From Alphaproteobacteria bacterium GWF2_58_20 (GTDB lineage Bacteria; Pseudomonadota; Alphaproteobacteria; UBA1247): 64,000 nt of DNA. Position numbers and translations under genes: made by a program. Under the pieces are notes generated by a model. That model worked only from the letters and a program-made list of their open reading frames with translations, was not told the DNA's origin and did not search any database. This document shows positions 38,370-47,681 of the stretch, one piece after another (position 1 is the first letter of the stretch; each line of letters begins with the position of its first letter). The stretch spans positions 24,418-88,417 of the forward strand of contig MEMB01000002.1 in NCBI GenBank assembly GCA_001768735.1, written 5' to 3'.

Positions 38370-38460
38370 AACTGAAGAACGCCTCGTAAACCTTTGTTAA
38401 CGAACTCTCCCTACCATCCATGATGTTGTTGTTAATGGTCTTGTGGGAGAGGAAGCGGCA

Positions 38461-38700
38461 ATGGTCGCCACAATCAAACCGGACGAAGGTGATGCTTGGG
38501 AAGGGAATGAAGGGGCAGTTGCGCCTGAAACTTTCTCCCTGATGAATTTGCTTGCGCGCCATGAGAGCCTTGCGCGGGATTTTGCCAGCGCGGCATCGTC
38601 AGTCAGAATGATGACGGATTTGGACGAGGCGGAAGAATCCGTTCAGCGTTCTTCCGGAAAGTGGCATTTCTTCCAGCGGGGGCGGAGGTCCCCCTCATGA
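38461..38700 (+). CDS. Small protein coupled to a histidine kinase
   Basis: A 79-residue helical protein from ATG 38461 (preceded by GAGAGGAAG). The TGA overlaps the ATG of the kinase (ATGA). Contains MNLLARHESLARDFASAASS. It may be a real coupled protein, or the detached N-terminus of the kinase: a one-base change in G5 at 38678-38682 or C5 at 38690-38694 would fuse them. I cannot decide between these. Confidence 0.5.
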   Translation: MVATIKPDEGDAWEGNEGAVAPETFSLMNLLARHESLARDFASAASSVRMMTDLDEAEESVQRSSGKWHFFQRGRRSPS

Positions 38701-39911
38701 GCGAATCGCCACCAGATGAGGTTCCGATGGAGGCGTTTCTCGCGCCTCCCGGGGTGGGAATTGTCTTTTCATCCCCATTACCAGAACAGCAGGTGGAAAC
38801 TTTTGAGGAAGCGGAAAAGCTTCCGGATGGTTTTGCAAGGTTTGATCCCGCAGACCTTATGCTGGATTGCAACGAGCGGTTTATGGAACTGTTTTCAAGC
38901 AATGGTTCCGGAGTGGAGCCGGGGATGTCCTTTTCTGACATCCTCAAGGTTTTTATTTCACGGCCAACCTGGAAACTTCCGGAAAAGCTTACAAGAGCCT
39001 GGCTTTCCAGTCGGGTTCATGAACACCAAAATCCGGTTGGTCCGGTGATCATTGACCGTGGCGACGGCATGCTTTTGCGATGTAGCGAACACAAGCTGGC
39101 TGATGGCAGCATTGTTGGCATCTATTCCGATATTTCCCATCTCATCCGCCGTGAACAGGACCTGTTTGAGGCCAAGGAAGCGGCGGAAACAGCCAGCAAG
39201 ACCAAGAGCGACTTTCTGGCAACCGTCAGTCATGAGCTGCGCACACCTCTCAATATCATCATCGGGTTTTCCGAGATGATCCAGAACCAGCTGCTGGGGC
39301 CCATTGAAAACCAGCATTACATGGAATATGTGCGCGATATCAACCAGAGCGGCACACACCTTCTGGAGCTCATCAATGACATTCTCGATCTCTCGAAGGC
39401 TGAAGCGGGCAAGATTGAACTCAACAATGAAATTGTAGAGGTTCCTGCCCTGATTGAATCCGGCTTGCGGATGATCCGTGAGCGGGCGCATGCTGCAGAA
39501 CTGGATCTTGTCAGCGATGTTTCTCCAAGGGTTTCCTGCGTGCTGGCCGACCGGCGGCGCATGCTTCAGGTTTTGCTTAACCTGCTGTCCAATGCGGTCA
39601 AGTTTACCCCCGCAGGTGGATCCATTACCATTGTTGCGGATTCCAATGATGACGGGATAACCATCAAGGTCATTGATAGCGGCATAGGGATTGCGCCGGA
39701 AGATATTCCGAAGGCATTGCGGCCTTTTGGCCAGATTGACAGCAGCCTGAGCCGCAAATATCAGGGAACCGGCCTTGGCCTGTCGCTGACCAAGCGACTG
39801 ATGGAAATCCACGGCGGCAGCCTGCGGATTGACAGTGTGGTGGGCAAGGGAACAACGGTAAGTGTCCATCTCCCGAGGGAAAGACTTGTTGCAAATGCGG
39901 CGGCGGGATGA
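38697..39911 (+). CDS. PAS-containing sensor histidine kinase (DivJ/PleC-like)
   Basis: A 404-residue soluble kinase. A PAS-like region (about 50-150) is followed by HisKA with His179 in SHELRTPLNIIIGFSE and HATPase_c (LLSNAVKFT, DSGIGIA, GTGLGLSL). The wording of the H box and dimer helix (INDILDLSKAEAG) is that of alphaproteobacterial DivJ/PleC-type kinases, which regulate cell-cycle or envelope decisions. No membrane segment. The start overlaps the small upstream gene; a GTG at 38661 is an alternative. Confidence 0.85.
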   Translation: MSESPPDEVPMEAFLAPPGVGIVFSSPLPEQQVETFEEAEKLPDGFARFDPADLMLDCNERFMELFSSNGSGVEPGMSFSDILKVFISRPTWKLPEKLTRAWLSSRVHEHQNPVGPVIIDRGDGMLLRCSEHKLADGSIVGIYSDISHLIRREQDLFEAKEAAETASKTKSDFLATVSHELRTPLNIIIGFSEMIQNQLLGPIENQHYMEYVRDINQSGTHLLELINDILDLSKAEAGKIELNNEIVEVPALIESGLRMIRERAHAAELDLVSDVSPRVSCVLADRRRMLQVLLNLLSNAVKFTPAGGSITIVADSNDDGITIKVIDSGIGIAPEDIPKALRPFGQIDSSLSRKYQGTGLGLSLTKRLMEIHGGSLRIDSVVGKGTTVSVHLPRERLVANAAAG

Positions 39912-39961
39912 TTGTTTCCCGAACCTGAGGAAAAGCTTTACAGATTCTTCTTGCATGGAAC

Positions 39962-39996
39962 CATCCCCCGTAGGTAAAAACGAGGGATGTTTTTTT
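39962..39996 (+). terminator. Terminator between kinase and proS
   Basis: Arms CATCCCCCG and CGAGGGATG (one mismatch) with a ten-base loop, followed by seven T. 26 bases upstream of the proS ATG. Confidence 0.85.
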
Positions 39997-40021
39997 CAGG
40001 TTTCATATAAGGACGTTCATC

Positions 40022-41566
40022 ATGAAAACCGCCATTTCTCCCACACGGGCCGAAAACTTTCCCGAATGGTACCAGCAGGTTGTTGCCGAGGCTGACCTTG
40101 CCGTGAATTCGCCGGTGCGTGGCTGCATGATCATTCGCCCGAATGGTTATGGCATATGGGAACGCATCCAGAAGCTGCTGAATGACCGCATTATGGAAAC
40201 GGGCCACGAAAACCTTTATTTTCCGCTGTTCATTCCTTTGTCGTTTTTTAGCAAGGAAGCCGAGCATGTGGAAGGCTTCGCCAAGGAAATGGCGGTTGTC
40301 ACCCACCACCGTCTCAAGATGATTGACGGTGAGCTGAAGCCCGATCCCGATGCGAAGCTGGCGGAACCGCTGGTGGTGCGCCCGACGTCTGAAACCATCA
40401 TCGGCCACCATTTTCGCGAAAGCGTGAAGTCGTGGCGTGACCTGCCGCTGCTATGGAACCAGTGGGCGAATGTGGTGCGCTGGGAAATGCGCACACGGCT
40501 GTTTTTGCGCACGGCGGAGTTCCTGTGGCAGGAAGGCCATACCGCGCACGCGACGGCCGAAGAGGCCCGCGCAGAAACCATGAAGATGCTGGGCGTGTAT
40601 GTCGATCTCTGTGACAACGTTCTCGCCATGCCGACAATTTCGGGCGAAAAACCCGCGCATGAGCGGTTTCCCGGAGCCGAAAGCACTTTCTCCTTCGAGG
40701 CGATGATGCAGGACGGCAAGGCGCTCCAGGCGGGAACGGCGCATTATCTCGGCACCCATTTCTCGAAGGCGCAAGATATCAAGTACCAGAACAAGGAAGG
40801 CGGCCTCGATTATTGCCATACGACAAGTTGGGGCGTTACCACGCGCCTTATTGGCGGCATGATCATGACCCATGGAGATGACGATGGGATGCGCATTCCG
40901 CCCCGCGTTGCACCCCGTCACGTGGTCATCCTGCCCATCCAGCGGGGGGCTCCGGAAGACGAGGCGGTTCTGGCCTATTGCGAAAGCCTGGCAGCGGAAC
41001 TGCGTGGGCAGGCCTATGCGGGCGAGCCTGTGCGCGTGTTCGTGGACCGCAAGGATGAACGTGCGGTGGACAAGCGCTGGGCCTGGATCAAGAAGGGTGC
41101 CCCCATCATCTGCGAAATTGGCGGGCGGGATGTGGCTTCTGGCAACATCAGCTTCTATCGCCGGGACAAGCTGCGCGAGGGGGAAAAGCTGGCCATGAAT
41201 TCGTTGCCCTGCGCACAGTTCATCGCGGGAATGTCCGGCCTGCTTGCGGAAGTTCAGGCGCAGCTGTTTGCGGACGCCAAAAAGCGTCTTGACGCCAACA
41301 TCGTGAAGGACGTGGACAGCTTTGACGCCTTGAAAGCCTATTTTGCAGGCAAGGCAGGGGAGAATGAGGATTCTTTCCGCGGTTGGCTGCTGGTTCCATG
41401 GAAGCGTCCCGAAGGCGAGGCGGGGGAGACGCTGCTGGAAACATTGAAACAGCTGAAACTGACCACGCGCAACGTGCCGTTCGGGCAGGAAGGCAAGCCC
41501 GGCAAGCCCTGCATTTTCACCGGCGAGCCCGCCGACGAAATGGTGCTCATCGCCCGCTCGTATTGA
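40022..41566 (+). CDS. proS: Prolyl-tRNA synthetase, archaeal/eukaryotic type
   Basis: A 514-residue class II synthetase of the type lacking the bacterial INS editing domain and carrying the C-terminal extension (residues of about 400-514) that ends in Tyr, as in archaeal, eukaryotic and some bacterial enzymes. Motifs: FPEWYQQVV, RWEMRTRLFLRTAEFLWQEG (motif 2), SWGVTTRLIGGMIMTHGDD (motif 3). The cysteine cluster of zinc-bearing homologues is not seen. It charges tRNA-Pro, of which one gene (CGG) lies in this window. Followed after eight bases by the HETEH gene. Confidence 0.95.
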   Translation: MKTAISPTRAENFPEWYQQVVAEADLAVNSPVRGCMIIRPNGYGIWERIQKLLNDRIMETGHENLYFPLFIPLSFFSKEAEHVEGFAKEMAVVTHHRLKMIDGELKPDPDAKLAEPLVVRPTSETIIGHHFRESVKSWRDLPLLWNQWANVVRWEMRTRLFLRTAEFLWQEGHTAHATAEEARAETMKMLGVYVDLCDNVLAMPTISGEKPAHERFPGAESTFSFEAMMQDGKALQAGTAHYLGTHFSKAQDIKYQNKEGGLDYCHTTSWGVTTRLIGGMIMTHGDDDGMRIPPRVAPRHVVILPIQRGAPEDEAVLAYCESLAAELRGQAYAGEPVRVFVDRKDERAVDKRWAWIKKGAPIICEIGGRDVASGNISFYRRDKLREGEKLAMNSLPCAQFIAGMSGLLAEVQAQLFADAKKRLDANIVKDVDSFDALKAYFAGKAGENEDSFRGWLLVPWKRPEGEAGETLLETLKQLKLTTRNVPFGQEGKPGKPCIFTGEPADEMVLIARSY

Positions 41567-41574
41567 GGGGCCTT

Positions 41575-42660
41575 ATGGCGTATCGGGAAGTTTATGAATC
41601 TGCTGGGCAGGGGCCCTCGGCGCAGACGTCCTGGCTGGATGCGTCCGTGGACATTCTGTCCAGGGCGCTGGACGTGGCGGGTGGCAATATCGATGAAGCC
41701 GCCAAAGCCGTTGTGGCCGCTCATGATGCCGAGGCCCGTCGCTGGCTGGCACGCGCGGCTTACCGCTTCTGGTATCCTCCTCTGCTGGCGCTTGCCGCGC
41801 GGGAGGGGATTCTGCCCGCCGGGAAACGCGTGGGCTCGTGGCAGGTGAAGCAGGTTTTTGTGGCCATCCTTGCGCAGGAGAACTTGCCGGGCCGGGCAGA
41901 GGCGCTGCGGGAAACGACCTGTCGGCTGGATCTGGCCAGCACGGCCTTTGCTGCCGTTGTAGCGGACGAAGAGGCCTGCAAATCCTTTCAGGCGGCGCTG
42001 TTGGATGAGCTTTTGCCGCATTTGCGGCAGGATGCCGTGATGGCACAAAAGGTTGCGGGATGGCCGGCGTTGCCGGCGGCGGACAAGGAAGATGTTGCCA
42101 GGCAGTTGTCGAAGGTTGTCTGCGCTGCGGCGCGCACCATCCGGCCGGACCTGTTTGCGGACATGCCGGAGGTTGCGCCGCTGCCGTGCAATGAGCAGCA
42201 CAGGCGCGGGTCATATAATTATGAGATTGGAGGAAAGGCCTGTTACTGGTTTGACGCGGGCGATTCTGCCGCCCGGTTTTTCTCCTTGTGTTTTCATGAA
42301 ACCGAGCATCTCCTGCAGGCCCATCTGACCTACCAGTTGCCAAGCCTTTCAGAAAACGAGCCTTTGCGCCGGGCGGCGCGCCTGTTTGCCGATGACAGTT
42401 TTGCACAGATGTCGGGCCGGATGGATTCTTCGGCGGATCGACAGGCTGCGGTTCGGCTCTGGAGTGAGGCCGCTGCGGATCATGCGGCGGTGTCGTTGTA
42501 TGTTGTCTCAGACCATGCCGGTGCCATGCGTGCTTACAGGTCTCGCCCGATGGAGTTTTTCGCCTATCGCCAGACGGCGCTGTTCATGGAAGCGGCAACA
42601 ACCCTCTGGCCTGCCCTGGCGGGTAAAAATCCTTCGTCCAGCTCTGGCCCGAAGGTCTAA
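41575..42660 (+). CDS. Uncharacterised protein with HETEH motif, coupled to proS
   Basis: A 361-residue cytoplasmic protein; start at ATG 41575, eight bases after proS. Helical N-terminal half of Ala/Leu-rich type; the C-terminal half has GGKACYWFDAGDSAARFF then FHETEHLLQAH (His241, His245), an HExxH zinc motif, and further on RPMEFFAYRQTALF, in which the Glu could be the third ligand. A metallopeptidase is possible but not shown. No signal peptide. The operon with proS is the only contextual hint. Confidence 0.6.
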   Translation: MAYREVYESAGQGPSAQTSWLDASVDILSRALDVAGGNIDEAAKAVVAAHDAEARRWLARAAYRFWYPPLLALAAREGILPAGKRVGSWQVKQVFVAILAQENLPGRAEALRETTCRLDLASTAFAAVVADEEACKSFQAALLDELLPHLRQDAVMAQKVAGWPALPAADKEDVARQLSKVVCAAARTIRPDLFADMPEVAPLPCNEQHRRGSYNYEIGGKACYWFDAGDSAARFFSLCFHETEHLLQAHLTYQLPSLSENEPLRRAARLFADDSFAQMSGRMDSSADRQAAVRLWSEAAADHAAVSLYVVSDHAGAMRAYRSRPMEFFAYRQTALFMEAATTLWPALAGKNPSSSSGPKV

Positions 42661-42676
42661 ACCGTTCCCAAATGAA

Positions 42677-42711
42677 AAGCCGCCCGGAGGGCCAAGGCCT
42701 CCGCGCGGCTT
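42677..42711. terminator. Hairpin between convergent genes
   Basis: Arms AAGCCGC..CGGAGG and CCTCCGCGCGGCTT around GCCAAGG. Only a short T-rich stretch follows, so it is a moderate terminator serving the proS operon and possibly the convergent ankyrin gene. Confidence 0.55.
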
Positions 42712-42754
42712 GTTCTTGTTGGGCGCCTGTTTCCGGAAAGGAAAAGCGCCAGCC

Positions 42755-43087
42755 TTATAAGGGGGTGGGGGACAATTTTGCAGCCAGATGGTTGATCATC
42801 TTTGCGTTGCCGGGTATTTTGCTGGCGATTTCCAGCAGGGTGTCACCTTTGCGCAGGGGGACTTCGATGTTCCATCCGGCGTTTACAAAGGAATCCACAA
42901 TTTCGGTCTTGCCGGAAAGAACGGCATTGGCCAGCACCTTTTCAACATCGTAATTGGTGTCAACAAGGGCGGCAAGGGCTTCAAAATCTTCGTTTTCGAC
43001 AATGCGCGCAATGACTTTGGCCATGTTGTTTCGAATCATGACGAGGTTTCCCAAGTGTTGTGTAAGTTTTTGCGTGACGGGATTCAT
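42755..43087 (-). CDS. Ankyrin-like small protein
   Basis: A 110-residue protein (start MNPVTQKL at 43087; alternatives exist at 43111 and 43039). The part VLANAVLSGKTEIVDSFVNAGWNIEVPLRKGDTLLEIA has the helix-turn pattern of degenerate ankyrin repeats. Eight bases after the next ankyrin-like gene, so probably co-transcribed. Partner unknown. Confidence 0.55.
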   Translation of the reverse strand: MNPVTQKLTQHLGNLVMIRNNMAKVIARIVENEDFEALAALVDTNYDVEKVLANAVLSGKTEIVDSFVNAGWNIEVPLRKGDTLLEIASKIPGNAKMINHLAAKLSPTPL

Positions 43088-43118
43088 AAGGATATGCAAA
43101 CCGGAAGGCAAGAAGATT

Positions 43119-43637
43119 TTATCCGGGCTTGTAAGCGGGGTTGTTGGCGCCCCGGGTTTTGCTCCAGGCCTTTCGGATGAAATTGGCGCTGCGGGTTGTC
43201 AGTTTATGGGCTTCAAACACGGTGCGTCCGAATTTTTCCCGGGTATTGACATCAATGTTGTGGCTGGCCAAGGCCGCAATGGTCTTCTGCTGGATACCGC
43301 CATCCGCCTTGATGGCATGGAACAGCGGGGGCTTGTTGTGGTCATCCGTGGCACTTGCGGCATAGGAGCCGTATTTGTCGAGGATGAAGGCAATGACGAC
43401 ATCGTTGCGGCCGCGCTTGTTGTGCTTGATCGCCTCGATCAGTGCCGTTGTTCCATTGATCTGGCGTTCCATATCCCAGGCGGCTTCATGAAATTCCTTG
43501 ATGACACTGATCCTGCCCTTGGCTGCGGCGGCCAGCATGATGTCATTGAGACGGTGCATGACTTGCGCGAAAGCGTGGGGAGAAGTGATGTCGGCATTCT
43601 CGATGATGCTGGTAACCAGGTTCTTCTTGGCTTTCAT
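43119..43637 (-). CDS. Ankyrin-repeat protein
   Basis: A 172-residue protein starting at ATG 43637 (MKAKKNLV), with GGAGAT upstream; the longer start at 43724 lacks one. Contains ankyrin-like units (GTTALIEAIKHNKRG, KPPLFHAIKADGG, NIDVNTREKFGRTVFEAH). No signal peptide. May mediate protein contact; two other ankyrin-like genes occur in the window. Confidence 0.65.
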   Translation of the reverse strand: MKAKKNLVTSIIENADITSPHAFAQVMHRLNDIMLAAAAKGRISVIKEFHEAAWDMERQINGTTALIEAIKHNKRGRNDVVIAFILDKYGSYAASATDDHNKPPLFHAIKADGGIQQKTIAALASHNIDVNTREKFGRTVFEAHKLTTRSANFIRKAWSKTRGANNPAYKPG

Positions 43638-43779
43638 GCGGGATCTCCATGAAGGGATGTATGAGCTTTGCAATACATCCCTTATAGGGGAAATGCGCCG
43701 CGCAAACCAATGCTGAAAACACATGCCTGCCGTGCGTTTTTCGCATGGCTGCCATGGAAAAATGTATTTCAGCGTGTGT

Positions 43780-44376
43780 TCATGGCGTCTTCAAGGTTGC
43801 AAAATTCCGGAGGTTGTCCAGAACTTCGGTCGTCGCACTGTTGAAGGCTTCCACGATGGCCCTTTGCGTGTTGGCGCTTGCAGGGATGCGCGCATCAAAT
43901 GTCCGGGAATCCAGAATGGCCATGGTCTTGGGATCAAGGCGCTTGACGCTCAGGCGCACATGGGCGGTGGGAGCTTCACGGTCCTTGCCGTATTCGGCCT
44001 GGAAGGTGCGCAGGTCAAGCCGGAGACGTTCATCCGGGATGGCGGTGGTGCCATGGGCGTCGATGGCTACCATGCCGTTTGAGCCATCCAGGCTTTCAAT
44101 GATCAGGCGCTGGAGCATGGCCGGGGCGTTGTCCACCCATTCGGGGCCGGCAAAATAATCAAAGTCGATGGCATAGCAGGTGAGGGCAATGCGGGGCGTG
44201 TCGAGGGCGGCGGGAGCCTGCAGCCGTTCTACCGCGACAACCATGCTGGTGGACGTTTCCACGGGATTGTCCGCCAAAGGTGTCAGGCGATAAAGTTTGA
44301 TGCTTTTGGCCGGTATGGCGCAAGCGGCCAGCAGCAGGGCAAGGGCGGAAAAGAGGATGTTTCGGGTCATGGTCAT
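43780..44376 (-). CDS. ABC-type transport auxiliary lipoprotein (PqiC/Mla type)
   Basis: A 198-residue lipoprotein with lipobox LAAC (Cys19). The first mature stretch SIKLYRLTPLADNP and the beta pattern belong to the PqiC-like auxiliary lipoproteins that accompany MCE transporters. Last gene of the mla operon; start overlaps mlaD by four bases. Confidence 0.82.
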   Translation of the reverse strand: MTMTRNILFSALALLLAACAIPAKSIKLYRLTPLADNPVETSTSMVVAVERLQAPAALDTPRIALTCYAIDFDYFAGPEWVDNAPAMLQRLIIESLDGSNGMVAIDAHGTTAIPDERLRLDLRTFQAEYGKDREAPTAHVRLSVKRLDPKTMAILDSRTFDARIPASANTQRAIVEAFNSATTEVLDNLRNFATLKTP

Positions 44377-45287
44377 GGCTCCACGGGAACCCCCTCATGG
44401 GCACCACCAAACACGAAATCACGCGGATCGTGCTCAATGCGCAGGATGAGGCGGTTCAGGTTTTCAGAAACGTTACGCAGGTCGGTGGCCAGCATGTGGA
44501 TTTCGGGCAATCCCTGAGAGGTGAAGGCGCGGACAGGTGCCCGGTTTTCGGCAATGGTTTCATTCACCGAGGCAGCCAGATCCCGTATGGCGCTTGAGGT
44601 CTGGGCCAGCTCTCTTGTGGCGCCGCCAATGTCTTCTGCCAGGCGGGCCGTGCGGACGTTGGCGTTGTCGGTCAGGCGCTTGAGGTCGTCCACCAGGGCG
44701 TTGATGGAGGTGGTGGCGCTGCGGATGGTGTCAAGGGTTTCCGGAACCTGTGGCGAGGCTTTGGCCAGTTCAGCGGTCAGGATCCTGATGCTTGCAAGGA
44801 TTTCCGATATGTTTTCGCGATTTTCGCCTGAAAGGAGGCCGGAGGCACTGTCCAGAAGGTTGTCAATCGAGGAGGGCTGGGAGGAAATGACAGGGATGTC
44901 TCCAAAGAAGCGGGGCTTGAGGGAAATGGATTCCGGCCCCCCCCCTGTGAGCTGGACAAAAGTCCCGCCGGTGACGCCTTTCATTTCAAGGGTTGCATAG
45001 GTGTCTTCCTTGATGGCAATTTCCGGGGAGATGGAGACGGAAACGCGGGCGTTGTCATTGTTTTTTGTGTCGAGCATGATGCTGTCCACGCTGCCCACAA
45101 GCACACCATGGTAGCGAACCTGACTTCCCTCCTGCAAACCCGCCACAGAACTATTGAAGAGGATGGCATATTTTTGGGCGTTGGGGGAAAGGTGGGTTTG
45201 CGTGAGCCAGATGATGAATCCGGTCATCAAGGCCATGAGGGAGAGGACAAAGCCTCCGACAAGAATGTGGCTGCTGCGGGGTTCCAT
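44373..45287 (-). CDS. mlaD: MCE-domain lipid transport protein
   Basis: A 304-residue protein with one N-terminal membrane helix (VGGFVLSLMALMTGFII), an MCE domain (about 35-120: FNSSVAGLQEGSQVRYHGVLVGSVDSI), and a long helical C-terminus. It forms the periplasmic lipid channel of the MlaFED complex that keeps phospholipid out of the outer leaflet. Five bases after mlaF. Confidence 0.93.
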   Translation of the reverse strand: MEPRSSHILVGGFVLSLMALMTGFIIWLTQTHLSPNAQKYAILFNSSVAGLQEGSQVRYHGVLVGSVDSIMLDTKNNDNARVSVSISPEIAIKEDTYATLEMKGVTGGTFVQLTGGGPESISLKPRFFGDIPVISSQPSSIDNLLDSASGLLSGENRENISEILASIRILTAELAKASPQVPETLDTIRSATTSINALVDDLKRLTDNANVRTARLAEDIGGATRELAQTSSAIRDLAASVNETIAENRAPVRAFTSQGLPEIHMLATDLRNVSENLNRLILRIEHDPRDFVFGGAHEGVPVEP

Positions 45288-45292
45288 GGGTC

Positions 45293-46057
45293 TTACTCTC
45301 CGATGTGTGCGGCGTGGCTGCGCGGCCCGTGAAAATAATCATGCACCCACGGGTGGGGGATTTCAAGCAGGTGGGGCAGGGTATCGACAATGAGCTTTTT
45401 GTCCACAAGGACGGCAATGCGGTCGCAGATGCGGGCGAGGCTGTCGATGTCGTGGGTGACCATGAAGACAGTGAGGCCCAGGCTTTCCCGAAGCTGCAGA
45501 ATGAGTTCATCAAAGGCGGATGCGCCAATGGGGTCAAGTCCGGCGGTGGGTTCATCAAGGAACAGGATATCAGGATCCAGCGCCAGGGCGCGTGCGAGTC
45601 CTGCCCGTTTGCGCATGCCGCCGGAAAGCTGGGACGGGTATTTGTGGACGGCATCTGCGGGTAGGCCAACCAGGGCGATTTTGGCGTGGATGATGTCGGT
45701 GACGAGGGCCGCCGGCAGTTCTGGGAGCTGTTTTAGTGCAATTTCAATGTTTTCGCCCACGGTGAGGGAGCTGAACAGGGCTCCATCCTGAAACAGGACA
45801 CCCCAGTGGTGCCGCAGGGTTTTGGCTTCGTTATCCCCCATTTGGCCGGTTACATGGCCCAGGATTTCTATATGTCCTGCAGTGGTGGGCATGAGGCCGA
45901 TGGCGCAGCGCAGCAGAACGGATTTTCCGGAGCCGGATGCGCCAACCAGGCCCAGGATTTCGCCGCGATTCACATCAAGGTCGATGCCATCATGGATGAG
46001 ATGGGAACCAAAGCGGGAGACAAGGCCCCTTATGGAAATGACGGGGGGTTCTGTCAT
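45293..46057 (-). CDS. mlaF: Lipid asymmetry ABC ATPase
   Basis: A 254-residue ABC ATPase with Walker A GASGSGKS, signature LSGGMRKRAGLARAL, Walker B ILFLDEPTAGLDP and switch VTHDI, all typical of MlaF. Overlaps mlaE by four bases. Partner of MlaE and MlaD. Confidence 0.96.
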   Translation of the reverse strand: MTEPPVISIRGLVSRFGSHLIHDGIDLDVNRGEILGLVGASGSGKSVLLRCAIGLMPTTAGHIEILGHVTGQMGDNEAKTLRHHWGVLFQDGALFSSLTVGENIEIALKQLPELPAALVTDIIHAKIALVGLPADAVHKYPSQLSGGMRKRAGLARALALDPDILFLDEPTAGLDPIGASAFDELILQLRESLGLTVFMVTHDIDSLARICDRIAVLVDKKLIVDTLPHLLEIPHPWVHDYFHGPRSHAAHIGE

Positions 46058-47190
46058 AAGTGGAGCTTTGCAAAAATGATGGAAAACAGGGCGTCCAGTG
46101 CGATGACAAGGAAAATGGACTGGACAACGGACTTGGTGGTGAGACGGCCAACGCTTTCAGCACTGCCGGAAACCTTGAGCCCCTGGTAACAGCCGATCAT
46201 GGCAATGGCGAAGGCAAAGAAGGGCGCTTTTACAAGGCCGACCAGCAGGGTGCGCAGCTTGATGAAGTTCTGGAACTGGAGGAGGAACTGGTCATACGTG
46301 ATGTCCAGGCTCATGTAGCACATGGTGGCGCCGCCGATGAGGGCCGTGATGTCGGCATAAAAGGCCAGCAGGGGCAAGGTCAGCACCAATGCGAAAATGC
46401 GGGGCTGGACAAGGTATTCAATGGGGGAAAGCCCCATGGCGAGCATGGCGTCGATTTCCTGGTTGACCTTCATGGTGCCAATCTGGGCGGTGAAGGCGGA
46501 ACCGGAACGGCCAGCCACGATGATGGCGGTGATGAGAATGCCGATTTCCCGCAGGATGCTGACGCCAAGGATGTTGACAACCAGCAGTTCGGCCCCGAAT
46601 TTCTGGAGCTGGTCGGCACCCTGATAGGCCAGCACCACGCCAATGAGGAAGGAAAGCAGGCCGACAATGGGCAGGGCGTTGAGTCCAACCTGTTCCATAT
46701 GGGTGAGGATGGCCCCCCCCCGAAGACGGGAAGGGTGGCGCAGGCTTTGGATAAGGGTGATGCTGAGCATGCCGAAAAAGCCGAGGATATCGCGAATTTC
46801 CGCGAGAAGATGAAATGTGGCCCTGCCTGTGCGTTCCAGAAGTTCCAGAACCGGGTGCGGAATGGGGGGGGGCGGGGTTTTTTCCTCGCCGATACTGCGG
46901 ATGTGGGCAAGAAACTGTGCGGCAGAGTTATGCAGGCCAGACAAGGAGAAAGCAATGCCAGCCGCAGCGCATCGGCGCTCCATGCGCAGAATCATGATGG
47001 CTCCTGCCGTGTCAAGGGTGTCTGCGGCGGTCATGTCCATGACGAGGCTGCCGCCGGAGGCAGGCAGGGGAAAGTCTTCAAGGGGCGCGGCGATGGTTGC
47101 CAGATGTTCCACCTCGATGCGTCCGGAAAGACTGAGCCGAATGGTGCCGTCCCGGGAGGGAAGAAAATCAAGGCGGGCTTCAGTCGTCAT
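46054..47190 (-). CDS. mlaE: STAS-MlaE permease fusion
   Basis: A 378-residue protein. The N-terminal about 110 residues are a STAS-like domain (LSLSGRIEVEHLATI, LDTAGAIMILRMERR), fused to the MlaE permease (about 120-378: VGLNALPIVGLLSFLIGVVLAYQGA, then several membrane segments with DAMLAMGLSPIEYLVQPRIFAL). In E. coli STAS is separate (MlaB); fusion is common in Alphaproteobacteria. Start overlaps sufE by four bases. Confidence 0.95.
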   Translation of the reverse strand: MTTEARLDFLPSRDGTIRLSLSGRIEVEHLATIAAPLEDFPLPASGGSLVMDMTAADTLDTAGAIMILRMERRCAAAGIAFSLSGLHNSAAQFLAHIRSIGEEKTPPPPIPHPVLELLERTGRATFHLLAEIRDILGFFGMLSITLIQSLRHPSRLRGGAILTHMEQVGLNALPIVGLLSFLIGVVLAYQGADQLQKFGAELLVVNILGVSILREIGILITAIIVAGRSGSAFTAQIGTMKVNQEIDAMLAMGLSPIEYLVQPRIFALVLTLPLLAFYADITALIGGATMCYMSLDITYDQFLLQFQNFIKLRTLLVGLVKAPFFAFAIAMIGCYQGLKVSGSAESVGRLTTKSVVQSIFLVIALDALFSIIFAKLHL

Positions 47191-47630
47191 GTATATGCGC
47201 TTTCAGCCAGAAGGCGGATGCGGGCAAGCATCGAGATCAAGCCATTCTTGCGGCCGGCACTGATGTGTTCATCCAGTCCCATGCGGATCAAAAATGGCTG
47301 GATGTCAAACGCCATGATTTCGGAGGGGGTTTTTCCTGAAAAGGCAATCATGAGAATGGCGATAAGTCCGCGCACAAGCTGGGAATCGCTGTCGGCAATG
47401 AATCTCATGCCGCCTGTCCTGTCGGGAGGCAACGGAGCAATGAACACCTGGCTGGCGCAACCGGATACCCGTGTCGTGTCATTCTTGAGGGTTTCCGACA
47501 TGAGGGGCAACCGTCCGCCCAATTCAATGAGGTATCGGTACCGGTCATCCCAGTTGTCCAGCAGGGTAAAGTTTTCGCAAAGGTCTTCAAGGGTCATGGG
47601 GTTACAATCGGCTGTGTATTTTTTTGTCAA
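47187..47630 (-). CDS. sufE: Cysteine desulfuration protein SufE
   Basis: A 147-residue (136 if started at ATG 47597) SufE that accepts sulfur from SufS and hands it to SufB. Shows DRYRYLIELGGRLP and the active Cys in RVSGCASQVF, and a C-terminal MGLDEHISAGRKNGL. Heads the mla operon. 51 bases separate it from divergent gpmI. Confidence 0.93.
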   Translation of the reverse strand: MTKKYTADCNPMTLEDLCENFTLLDNWDDRYRYLIELGGRLPLMSETLKNDTTRVSGCASQVFIAPLPPDRTGGMRFIADSDSQLVRGLIAILMIAFSGKTPSEIMAFDIQPFLIRMGLDEHISAGRKNGLISMLARIRLLAESAYT

Positions 47631-47681
47631 TTCGAGCTATAACATGGAAAGCGTTTTTTTAGAAGCAGGGAGTCTTGCAAA

